DNA of 64,000 nucleotides from Serpula lacrymans var. lacrymans S7.9. Its lineage: Eukaryota; Basidiomycota; Agaricomycetes; Boletales; Serpulaceae. The notes under the pieces were generated by a model. The model did not search any database. It saw only the letters and a program-made list of their open reading frames with translations, and was not told the DNA's origin. Location of the stretch: positions 33,349 through 97,348 of the forward strand of contig NW_006763304.1 in assembly GCF_000218685.1 (NCBI RefSeq), given 5' to 3'. This document shows positions 1 through 9,165 of the stretch, piece by piece; the stretch's first letter is position 1, and the number at the start of each line of letters is the position of its first letter. Position numbers and translations under genes: made by a program.

Positions 1-905
1 CTTCCTGGGAGCTGAGGGATTCTTGGAATAAAATTCGCGAACAGCGTTGCGGGAGTTTTCCAGATGGGTTTCTGGTTCCCACGTTTTGTCCTCGTCTCCA
101 TAGCCCTTCCATAGGACCAGGAACTCTAATTTACCACGCTTCAAGCGTGCGTCTACCACTTGTTCAACCTCGAACTCTTCTTCACCTTCCTGGGTGACTA
201 CAACCGGTCCGGGCCGGTCTACACGCTGTCCTGGCAGCGGTCCTTTGTAGGGTTTCACACGGCTAATATTGACCGTGGGTACTACCCTCATTCGTTTTGG
301 GAGTTCTAGCTCCACCGCATTGGGTTTGACTTCCTTAATCCGGTAAGGACCAATCCACTTTTCGGTCAGTTTTCTGGACTGCCGATCTTTTAATTTGAAA
401 TGGTCGGTGTCTAACCAGACCAGGTCGCCAACCTTGTAATCAGGGGCCTTAGAGCGTCTACGCTCTGCCCTGTCTTTCATCTGCTCTGCAGTTCTAAATA
501 GCGCCTTGCGCGTTTCGTCTAAGACAGCCTTCATGTCTTTTACCATGTTCCCAGCAGCCTCGTTTTTGCTTTTGCCAGGTTCTACACCCATTCTGGGGAG
601 GTACGATCTAGTAACCTCAAATGGTGCTTTTCCTGTAGCCGACGACTGTTTGACATTGTATGTGAACTGGGCTATTTTTAGTCACTTGGCCCAATCCGTC
701 TGTCTGTCATTAATAAATATCCGGAGATACTGTTTCAACTCCTGGTTGAGTCTCTCCGTTTGTCCATCAGTTTGCGGATGGAACACTGTTGATAATTTAG
801 GTTTGATGCCCAGCATCCGGCATAGTTCTTTTGTAAATTCGCTAGCGAATTGTGGTCCTCTGTCGGAGATCACCGTCTCTGGTAATGCCGAGACTATTAG
901 TCATG
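1..905 (-). pseudogene. Ty3/Gypsy chromovirus polyprotein, C-terminal fragment (integrase + chromodomain)
   Basis: The minus strand reads the end of a Gypsy-type Pol. Near 880-680 is the integrase core stretch ISDRGPQF, followed by HPQTDGQTER. After one in-frame TGA at about 680-682 the frame continues through the integrase C-terminal region (PFEVTRSYLPRMG, then a GDLVWLDTDHFKLK-like stretch). A chromodomain at about 200-10 carries FEVEQVVDARLKRGKLEF and VLWKGYGDEDKTWEPE. A chromodomain after integrase marks the chromovirus lineage, where it steers insertion into chromatin. Going upstream (rightward), similarity stops near 905 at an in-frame stop, so protease, RT and RNase H are absent. The left end is cut by the window edge. 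This is a dead fragment; the family call is firm and the right boundary approximate. Confidence 0.88.
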
Positions 906-1309
906 CCATGGGTGATGTTCTTTTTCTCACTAGAAACGGCTATTTTTATGACACTGTGGTTAATTTGGGTCAAACGTTAAAAATAGGAGAAAGCCCGGAA
1001 TGTACCGACTACCTGTTGCTAAACTCAGCACAGTATAGCCAATACGGTCCGAATCCCTAGCTCGGCATCAATTATGGTCACGTGATGCTGAGAGTCTTTG
1101 ACGTTTCGGGAAGCAGTCTCATTTTAGACCTGGTTCATTTTAATCTGCCGAACGTTCATTTTGAAATGGCACGGACTTCAAATTCGATCATCAAACCTTT
1201 GTCTGACCATGGTCAGATGACTACTAATATCTCTATCAGTTCATCTCCTCATTGTTTCCTTTCCCCCACTATCTCTGTCGTCTCCTCGTCTCCTCATTAT
1301 CATCCCGTA
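906..1309. other. Unassigned spacer between Gypsy fragment and Harbinger relic
   Basis: No gene or RNA is recognisable. A CACGTG palindrome lies at 1079-1084 within GGTCACGTGATGC. The matching left terminal repeat of the first Harbinger element was searched for here and not found, so that end is lost or highly diverged. Confidence 0.4.
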
Positions 1310-1372
1310 TAAACCGTTTTCAGCGCTCCCACAGCCGCTTCAAGACTTACCAATGAAGAAATTGAGGCATGC

Positions 1373-3131
1373 TTGGAAGAGTCTCCATTCAGCAAGGAGA
1401 CAGAGGAGAGACAAAACAAGGAGAGAGAAAAAAGAGAGCAGGAGGAGGAGAATAAAACGGACTTACCACATAGTAAGTCCAACTTTTCCAACTATTCCTG
1501 CGGCCCTAACAATGTTCTCAACTTTGCGAATGGTGCTATGATAGGGAGTCACTCCCAGACTGGGAGTGACCTTTGTTCCCCAGCAGTCCTTAGGCCCCCG
1601 TGTTTGTCAAACGTGGGAATATACTCTCTCAATTTCCCAGTATCAGCAACCAGCAATGACTGTGAAGTTCCCAAGAATGACTTAATCAGCCGCCCTGATA
1701 ATAAGGGTGGTATTTTTTTGTCATATAGGCCAGGCCCTCTGCTGTCACAAAATGCAGGGCCAGGCTCACCAGTAGTACAGTCCCATCATTATGTTAATAC
1801 TGGCTGCCATGAAACGACGCACTACTTAACGAGCCCCAAACCTAACTCTGAGGTGCAGGCTTGGTTAGAGAAAGTATCTCTGCCGTTGTTGGCCCGTTTA
1901 CAAATGTCAAAACTAGCTTCTATCATTGTCAAATCAATTGTATACGCTACTTGGGCTATAGTGGGAAAACAAGTGCAACACCCCAAACCAAGACCGTACC
2001 ACAACTCGGTCCTGACAGGCTATGGATGGGTCAGGGAATTGATAGATGGGCATCCTGATTGTATCAAGACGGAGCTTGGGGTGCGGCAGGAAGCTTTCTC
2101 AAATTTGTTAGATTTATTGCAGGCCAATAGATACTCAGATTCAAAGCATGTGTTGATTGAAGAACAACTCGCCATTTTTCTGTACACATGTGTGAAAGGA
2201 TTGTCTATTTGCCACATTGCCAAACATTTCCAACGTTCCAATGACACAGTCTCTAGATACTTCAAGAGAATGCAGCTTTCACTTGCCCTAATATCTACAA
2301 TGTGTATATACATCTACCAGATGCCAATGCCCCTACGCCATTTGCCATCAGCAATAACCCGAAGCTTTGCCATTTTGCGGGTGCCATTGGTGCAATTGAT
2401 GGCACCCATATCGTTTGCAGTCCTTCTGCAGCAAAATGTGCAGCCTCTCGCAATCGGAAGGGTTCAGTCACCCAGAAATACTTGATGTGCTGTGACTCCA
2501 ATATAAAGTTCATATACTTGCTTAGCAGCTGGGAGGGGTCAGTTGCAGATGCCAGCCTGTTCCATGACGCTCAGACCCATGACTTGTACATCCCTCATCA
2601 TCACTACTATCTCGCTGATGCGGGATTCCTTCATGTGACCAATTGCTGGTCCTCTACAGAGGTGTCCGCTATCATTTGGCTGAATATGCTCAGGGAAATT
2701 GCAGGTAATGTACAGCATCTATTTACTATGTTACAGTAGACTAAAAATCATTTTTAAACCTCAAAATCCCGAGGAATATTTTAATCTACACCATGCATCT
2801 ACCCAAAATATTGTGGAGCAAATATTTGGTGTTTTGAAGGGCCAATTTGGGATTTTGAGGGTCGCTATAGAGTACAACATGTCAGTACAACATGTCCATC
2901 CAAGCCAAGGTTCCACATGCAGTCTGTATGCTGCACAACTTCATCAAGACCCATGATCCATCTGATATCAACACTCCTGATGACATTGCCCTCCTCAACC
3001 CTATTCCCGAGGTTGACAATGGTGAGCTTTCTCATACCCCACCAATGGAGGCACTGCAAACTGTACTGCCGCCAATAATCACTGTAATTGGATCGCTCGT
3101 GCTATGTGGATTGATTATCAGCAGGAGCTAG
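1373..3131 (+). pseudogene. PIF/Harbinger-type transposase (DDE_Tnp_4 family), degraded
   Basis: The DNA-cutting enzyme of a Harbinger element. From about 1900 the translation matches the basidiomycete type: YHNSVLTGYGWVREL, then a helix-turn-helix region (IFLYTCVKGLSICHIAKHFQ; RSNDTVSRYFKRM) near 2180-2270. The catalytic core follows in another frame, 2302-2739: GAIDGTHI (first Asp), GSVADASLFHDAQ (second Asp), YYLADAGF, and later FNLHHASTQNIVEQIFGVLKG (acidic Glu) near 2780-2840. The C-terminal piece (AVCMLHNFIKTHDP) lies in a third frame after 2890. Frame changes near 2285 and 2740-2890 show decay, though one may be an unrecognised intron. The upstream part 1373-1860 has no recognised domain. 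A short hairpin, GGACTTAC/GTAAGTCC, lies near 1460-1482. Confidence 0.8.
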
Positions 3132-3333
3132 GTAGAAGGGGCCTACTTTAGTTTACATGTTTTTGCATCCTTACAATGTGATTTGTTACCAAGAATTTAT
3201 TCAGATTCAGTCAACAAAAACAAAATGTTAGATTCGTCAAAGACACACAGTATTACAAGATAACAAGATAAACAATACAACAAAAACACAGGTAAGCAAT
3301 ACAGTACGCTAAACTCCATCCACAATATCTATC
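3132..3333. other. Short spacer between convergent transposase and companion gene
   Basis: AT-rich 3' region separating the two converging Harbinger genes. Nothing else is seen. Confidence 0.4.
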
Positions 3334-4961
3334 TTACTCCAGCTTTGACTTTACATATGCCTTGCAAAGTTCATCAGATTCTAGGAGACTGAGATACGTA
3401 TCCATGGCTATGACATCTTGCTCAAATAAATGTAATAATTTGTCAGAGTTCTCAACTCCCAGATATTTGTTGTGTTGCATCATGAAGGTGATAGCAGCAC
3501 AATGGTGAGCATGGGCTGGCTGCATAGACAAGCTGCCTTGTAAGGCATCAGTTGCAGTAGGGGGAGTAATGAAGGTAGTAGCAATGGGTGGTACAGTGGT
3601 AGACATAGTGGAGCAGTTTTCCACCGAAGCCATTTGCAAAGGGGCAATAACTGGGGAGGCAGGTGGAGCAAGGCTGATGTTGAGTTTTGAGTTGAAGTCC
3701 TTGAAGATGGGGATGATTTCCCCCAACCAGTTGTTCAACCCACTGAGAGCATTGGCAGTGGTGTTGCGTGGGGCCTTGTTAGAGCCTTTGCTGCCATTGC
3801 CTGCACTCTTGGTGCGAGATATGACAGTAGTGCTATCCTCTGTGTTATCATCTGAGAGTGCGGCATCTCGTGCTGAGCGCTTGCTGCTGATAGTTGTTAT
3901 AGATGAGGTGGTGGGAGCATGGATAGATGTTGGAGACTCAACGCCACCAATCCAACTTTTTACGCCGCCAGATGATTCAGGGCTGGTGGTGCTGGTATTC
4001 ATTGCAAAGGCACCAGTGTTAGGCTGATTGGAGGGAACATTAATGGAAGGTGGTAGTTTGGGGGCTTTGGGGGCCTTAGCATGCTTCGGGACTTTGGGGA
4101 CACAGAATACATTGGTACCCTTGGCTGGGACTCCACCCAACAAGGCATGCATGGCGGAAAAATGGGTCCAGCCCTTCTTCCAAAAGCTCTTTGCTACCAG
4201 ATTTTTCTGTGTAGTGATTAGCTATCAGTCATAAAGCCAAAATGTATCATCATACTGTAATGAGTTCCTTCCAGACTGTTTCTCTTTCATCAAGTATGTT
4301 AAGACCTAGCTCATCATCCCAAGAAATGCCTGACAAGTTGGTGATAGGCTTCACTAAATTGTACTTTGTATGAAGCTGTAAACCTTGAGGTTGATCATCC
4401 CAAGGAATGCCTGACAAGTTGGTGATGGGCTTCACTAAATTGTACTTTGTACGAAGCTGTAAACCTTGAGGTTGATATTCAGCAATTGATGACAGATTAG
4501 ATAATGTACCCTGCCCCACTTTAAACTGCAGAAAGTGGTGCTCTTTGCTTGTCCCTTAGTAAGAAGAGCACCATAGGCCGGAACACAGTCTTGAGATTCA
4601 AACCGTCCCCACCCTCTGTGCTGTTGGTGGTGATAAACTAGATAAGAGCCAATATCTCTGCTTCACTCCAAATGACATTGTTGCTACTGTTATCTTGGGC
4701 GCCTGTGCCATTTCCTTCTTCAACATCCATTGCAACCTCCATAAACATGTCCTGAGCAGGCTGGAGGTCTTGATTCATCCTGGTAGAATGTTGCAGTTGT
4801 TTTGGTGAAGGAACTGGGACTAGGGTTGGGCTGGAGGCCCTGCATTTTTTTACTCTAGACATAAGGTTGATGGAAGTACCCATTAATAGCTCATGGGATG
4901 GATGCCTATCCGTCTCTCCAATGGCATCCTGGCAGATCATAGCTGAAACAAAAAAAAACAA
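3334..4961 (-). pseudogene. Harbinger Myb/SANT-like companion protein, degraded
   Basis: The DNA-binding partner that Harbinger elements encode next to their transposase. An N-terminal exon (4961-4638) ends in NVIWSEAEILALI, the start of a Myb/SANT-like trihelix domain, then meets a stop. The rest of that domain (TKYNLVKPITNLSG, SWDDELGLNI, RETVWKELI) lies at 4519-4250 in another frame and is partly tandem-duplicated by 81 bp. The C-terminal piece 4152-3334 (272 aa) begins MHALLGGVPAKGTNVF, is Ser/Thr/Pro-rich, and ends in a helical segment (YLGVENSDKLLHLFEQD). The same C-terminal signature occurs in the second Harbinger copy. Stops and the duplication make a functional product unlikely. Confidence 0.65.
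4321..4482. repeat. 81-bp tandem duplication inside the Myb-like domain
   Basis: Two copies, 4321-4401 and 4402-4482, differ at only a few positions. Both translate on the minus strand to a 27-residue unit containing TKYNLVKPITNLSG. The length is a multiple of three, so the frame is kept. Confidence 0.85.
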
Positions 4962-4976
4962 AATTCAGGAAAAACA

Positions 4977-5014
4977 GAGTTCCCATACAAGCTCTAGAGC
5001 TTGTACGGGAACTC
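4977..5014. repeat. Abutting Harbinger terminal inverted repeats (18 bp + TA + 18 bp)
   Basis: GAGTTCCCATACAAGCTC (4977-4994), TA, then GAGCTTGTACGGGAACTC (4997-5014): a palindrome with one mismatch. A third copy, GAGTTCCCGTACAAGCTC, lies at 14433-14450. Similarity continues inward as T-rich sequence in the arms at 5014 and 14433. Read as the right end of element 1 joined to the left end of element 2. Confidence 0.7.
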
Positions 5015-5262
5015 AATTTTCAGAAAATATTCGTTTTTCCAACTTTTCAGCCACATGATGCCGGGGAGCCATTGGAGTCAAAGCACGCCGTACTCTCTTT
5101 GGGAGTACAGTCTGCATCATGGCACAAAGGGAACAATATATATGTTGTCCATTGGTCAATGATTCTTCAACTGTCCTCATGCCCAGAATGAAACAAAAAT
5201 ATGGTGTAGAACATACCCTGGACCACGTCCCTCCTGGAAAATGACCACAAAAATCCCTCAGA

Positions 5263-6990
5263 ATGAGAAAAAGTCAGTCCCAGAAATCAAACAACCAAGA
5301 AGTAGAAGATGAAGGAGAGAGTGTCAGTCAGAGCAGTAGTGGCAATGCCATTTGGACTGAGATCAAAGCTACAGCCCTTATATCAGCTACATCAAGAAAC
5401 ATCGTGCACAAGGAGGGGACAGCCTCAACTTTAGGAGGGCATTTTGGCCAGGGGTGACAGCTGACATTGCACCTCTCCTTGCGAAAGGACCAGCAAGAAG
5501 TGCTACTTGCTGTGGTTCAAAATGGGGCAGGGTTTGTAGATGTATATTGTACCCTGCCGTACACTGTTTGCTAACAAAAATTGTGTGTAAATGTAGCTCC
5601 ATACCAAATACAATGAAATCAGTGCAATTGCAAACTTATCTGGTGTACTGTGGGACAACAGACTAGGGCTGAATATACTTGACAAAAGTGAAGTGGTTTG
5701 GGCAGAAATTGTTGAGGTACATACCTGGTTTTTGTTAGTTTTGGTGATTCTGCACCTAGTTGTGCTATCTATTTTCTCTTCTTTCTAAATCACTTTCCTC
5801 TTTATTCCTTTTGCTCTATTGTTCAGTATTCACTGAGCATTCTATAATTTCGCCTTTGTGGCTGATTTGTTTACCTTTGTTTACAAAACTTCGGATTAGT
5901 ATTGCAGAGTCCAGTATTCCTATTCTTTAGTTACTCATACTGGACTCTAGGTACTGTACACATTCTGTACTCTCTGATAATATAGTTACTCATACTGGAC
6001 TCTAGTTCTGTCCCTGTTAGCTCTTAGCAAGTGGCTAGACACTTCCCAGAAGTTCTCAATTGAACAGTTTTTACCTGCATGGGGAGGAGTCTGAATCAGC
6101 ATCAATATGTAGAAAAATCCGAGAGCAAAAGTGTACAAGAGGGAGGGGTGGGTGCATTATAGCGCTATGCAGGAGCTGCTGGGGGGTCAGCATGCCAAGG
6201 GCTCAAATGCCTTTCGCACCCCTAGAGTACCCCAAGCCCCAAAAGTGCTGAAGACGTCCACATCCACCACCCAGGTATTTACTCCGCCTGTTTCCGCCAC
6301 CACAAGTTCTACCACGTCTATTGTGCCTGCACCTGTTACACCCACTGCACCTACCGTCTCTCATGCAGTGCCCGCTGTTGTGGCTGCTGCACCTGCCATC
6401 CCTTGTGCAGCTGTGTCTGACATAGCTGCAAAGGATCCTCCTGGTTGTATCAACAACTGGCTTGGTGGCCTTCCCCCCCCCAACCCCCGCAGCCGTGCTT
6501 CCTCCCATGAGTTTGACCACTTCAGCTAGCAGCAAGCGCTCAGCTGGAGATGCTGACATTGACATTGATGAAGGCGCAACTGTCATCTCCCACAGCAAGA
6601 GCGCCGGTGGAAGCAATTGAAGCCAAGGTTCCAACAAATCCCCACATAATACCACTGCCAATGCGCTCATTGGCCTGAACAACAGACTTGGCGAGTTCCT
6701 CCCCATCATGCGGGACTTCAATATTAAACTAGACATTGGCCTCAGTACGGAAGCTCCCTCTGCTCCCCCTGCTCCTCCTCCCAAAGTCTCCCAGCCAGAA
6801 ACACCTGTTCCAAACCCAGAACATGTCCATTGAAGCCATGCCATCTCTGCTGTGTTGAAGAACAATCAGTATCTGGGAGTAGATGATTCAGTCAAACTGT
6901 TTCAAATTTTTGAGCACAATATTGTAGTTGTAGATACATACCTCAGCTTTTGCAGAACAATGAGTTTTGCGGTGTCTATGTTTGCTCAAA
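5263..6990 (+). pseudogene. Harbinger Myb/SANT-like companion protein, second copy, degraded
   Basis: A paralogue of the 3334-4961 companion on the other strand. Fragments in order: GNAIWTEIKATALI (about 5340-5380), the start of the Myb-like domain; a GSKWGRV stretch near 5515 matching the domain's KWG motif; REGWVHYSAMQELLGGQHAKGSNAF (read in parts) at about 6140-6210, the conserved junction; a Thr/Ala/Pro-rich linker to about 6800; and NNQYLGVDDSVKLFQIFEH near 6860-6920, which parallels the end of copy 1. Several stops and frame changes intervene. Two 23-bp direct repeats lie in the broken middle. Confidence 0.6.
5928..6005. repeat. 23-bp direct repeat pair
   Basis: TAGTTACTCATACTGGACTC followed by TAG occurs at 5928-5950 and 5983-6005, 55 bp apart. 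An inverted partial copy (GAGTCCAGTAT) lies just upstream near 5907-5917. Inside a decayed part of Harbinger relic 2; function unknown. Confidence 0.8.
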
Positions 6991-7130
6991 GCTTGCTTAG
7001 TTAGTAGTATGATCAGTGGTCTTACCTACAATGTACCTATATCTATGTTCTCCATACCACAATAAAATTATTGGTCAAGTCAATCCATTCATGCGTGACT
7101 TTGAGAAAATGAAAATCATAGTATATTGAC

Positions 7131-8861
7131 TTACAACAACCCTCTCTTTTGCAGCTCTGCTTGATAGTCTACCCACATCTCCTGAGCAATTTTATCTTGT
7201 TGGCTGTTTGCTGCAAGATGAGCTGCCTCCAATATTACTTGATATGAAAGCTCCCCGTTATTGCCATTATTGGGTGTGAGAAGATCAGTGTCTTTGTCAT
7301 TGTCTTTGTCATCGGTTGGATCATGAGTATGGATGAAGTTGTGAAGGAAGCAAACAGCGGGTGGGATGAGAGCCTGCACAGACATGTTGTATTCAGGTGC
7401 AGCTTTCAAGATTGAAAACTGGCGCTTCAGAACGCTAAAGATACGCTCAATGATGTTCTGAGCTGATGCATGGCATAAATTGAAATACTCTCACGGGTTC
7501 TGGGGCCTTTTAGAAGTGAGCTTAGTCCAAATATATATATTAGGGACTCACCTGTGGTTTCCACGAGCATATTTGGCCAGGTGGTAGTGCACACCTCTGT
7601 AGGGGACAAGGAGCTGGTCACATGAGGGAAATCCCGCATCGGCCAGATAGTATTGGCCACGGGGTATGTCAGATCATGGGAGCGGGCATCACAAAAGAGA
7701 CTGGCATCTGCAGCGGACCCCACCCACCCACTAAGGACATACGTAAACTGCATGTTGAAATTGCAGCACAAAAGGCAGTTTTGCGAGAACACGCCCTTGC
7801 GATTTTGCGCAGCATCATGCTCTGCAGCCGAAGGGCTGCAGGCAACATGGGTGCCGCCAATTGCACCAACCGTTACGATAATGCAATTTTTGGACCTTTA
7901 ATTTTCATTCTCCAATTCAACTTTCTTCTATAGTTTTCACACACTGTGCCATGTGGCACTTTCCTTTTGTTCAAACTCCACCTTTCTCGTGCTGCGCTGC
8001 CTTTCTTCTTATTTTAGCTACAAGTATCTCACGCAGTGGAGCTGGTCACACGAGCTGCACCCTACAACATCATCAGCCACTGCCTCCATTAACTGTATAG
8101 TACATATGTACAAACAACCTGTAGTAGTATAAATACCCAATAGATCCAGGAGACTCCTCAGTGAGTCCTCCTGTTGTATACCCACAACTAACTCGGTCCT
8201 GCCTAAGGGGTAACCACTCCCTCATCATTACTCTTTTGCTTGTCTGAGTTGTGCGCCAGAGTAACTAACTCTTGGTTGTTACACCAATGGCATCCTTGAA
8301 GTGGCAAAGTTTCGGGTTTTCGGCAATAGCAGCTGGTGTGGCCTTATTATCCTCAGGAAGATGTACATAGGAGTTGTAGATATTGGTGGAAGTGAAAGCC
8401 TGAAACATCCGCTTGAAATACTTGGTGATTGTGTCATTGGAACATTGAAAGTGTTCAGCGATATGGCTGGTAGATAGACCGGTGATGCAGGCATACAGAA
8501 AGATGGTGGTTTGTTCCTCCAGCATGACAGTATACCCATGACTCTGCAGGAAATCAATAAGCTTTACAAATACTTCTCACCGCATCCCCAACTCAGTCCT
8601 TATTTGATCAGGATGACCGTCCATTAATTCTCTAACCCATCCATAACCTGTCAGAATTGAGTTATGATATTGCCTTGGCTGTGGTTGCTGCTCTTGCTCC
8701 TCAGCAACAGCTTGAGCTGTTGCAACAATTGACTGAACAAGGATTGACATGAACCTCAACATCTGCAGGCCATATGAGAGGATCTGTTGTCTAGTCAAGG
8801 CAATCTGTGAGTCAGATGTAAGAATCCACACTGGACTCAGAGAGTACAGAAAAGCAAATTG
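7131..8861 (-). pseudogene. PIF/Harbinger-type transposase, second copy, degraded and interrupted by Copia
   Basis: On the minus strand the order from the right is: YHNSILTGYGWVRELMDGHP (about 8665-8605), HTH region with TGLSTSHIAEHFQCSNDTI (about 8490-8430), VYLPEDN-like stretch (about 8370), the catalytic-core remnant GWVGSAADASLFCDARSHDL (7740-7670), and the C-terminal VCFLHNFIHTHDPTDD (7350-7310). It is a diverged copy of the 1373-3131 transposase. The segment 8270-7800, which should carry the first catalytic Asp, is replaced by unrelated sequence. Its upstream part is cut at 8861 by the Copia insertion. Non-functional. Confidence 0.72.
7870..8264. other. Foreign insert inside transposase 2
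   Basis: This stretch interrupts the Harbinger coding similarity and has no recognisable protein. It contains a TATA-like element (AGTATAAATA near 8128) and reads like an LTR or promoter fragment, but no terminal repeats or target duplication were found, so its origin is undetermined. Confidence 0.3.
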
Positions 8862-9096
8862 TGACAAAACCGGATAAACCCGGTCTCTGCCGAAGCAGCC
8901 ATTGTTCTCCATGGAGCATAGCCACCACTCCATGGAGTAACCATTGTTCTCCTAGGAGCACAATTGTACTCTTAGGAGTCATTATACTGTAGCAAGTAGC
9001 ACCTCCGACTATAAGTAGTAGGGGGTTTAGTATAGGAATACCTCAGTTGTTTCTATAGCCTCTCGGGCAGCGGCTGAGTTTCACTTAGTTTTATTA
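8862..9096 (+). repeat. Copia copy 1 5' LTR (235 bp)
   Basis: Begins TGACAAAACC and ends TTTTATTA, so ends are TG...TA rather than TG...CA. Ends were fixed by the target duplication, the primer site and alignment with three other LTRs in the window. A TATA-like CTATAAGTAG lies near 9009-9018. It carries four regularly spaced palindromes (separate entry). Confidence 0.93.
8907..8978. promoter_or_regulatory. Array of four 10-bp palindromes in the LTR U3
   Basis: CTCCATGGAG at 8907 and 8928, CTCCTAGGAG at 8949, and the mutated form CTCTTAGGAG at 8969; start-to-start spacing is 21, 21 and 20 bp. The same four, all perfect, lie in the right LTR of copy 2 (47767, 47787, 47808, 47829). Position upstream of the TATA-like element and spacing near two helical turns suggest dimeric factor sites or an upstream activating sequence. 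That role is inferred. Confidence 0.6.
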
Positions 9097-9116
9097 GGTT
9101 ATGAGCCCTGGTGTGC
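9097..9116 (+). other. Primer-binding site, complementary to initiator-tRNA anticodon arm
   Basis: GGTTATGAGCCCTGGTGTGC follows the 5' LTR directly. Its complement contains GGGCTCATAACC, the anticodon stem-loop of eukaryotic initiator tRNA-Met (CAT anticodon). Drosophila copia is known to prime from such an internal site using a cleaved tRNA half. Copy 2 has the same site beside its LTR (47629-47648, minus strand). Confidence 0.75.
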
Positions 9117-9165
9117 AAAAGCTATGCAGGAAATAATTCTTATTTGAAACGGCAACCTCAGAACC

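Larger units (their letters stand above)
1310..4994. mobile_element. PIF/Harbinger DNA transposon relic 1
   Basis: A transposase on the plus strand (about 1.37-3.13 kb) and a Myb/SANT-like companion on the minus strand (3.33-4.96 kb) converge, the two-gene layout of PIF/Harbinger elements. The right end is the 18-bp repeat GAGTTCCCATACAAGCTC (4977-4994), one mismatch from the repeats bounding the neighbouring copy. No left terminal repeat was found. Both genes are broken, so the element cannot move by itself. The left limit is an estimate. Confidence 0.7.
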
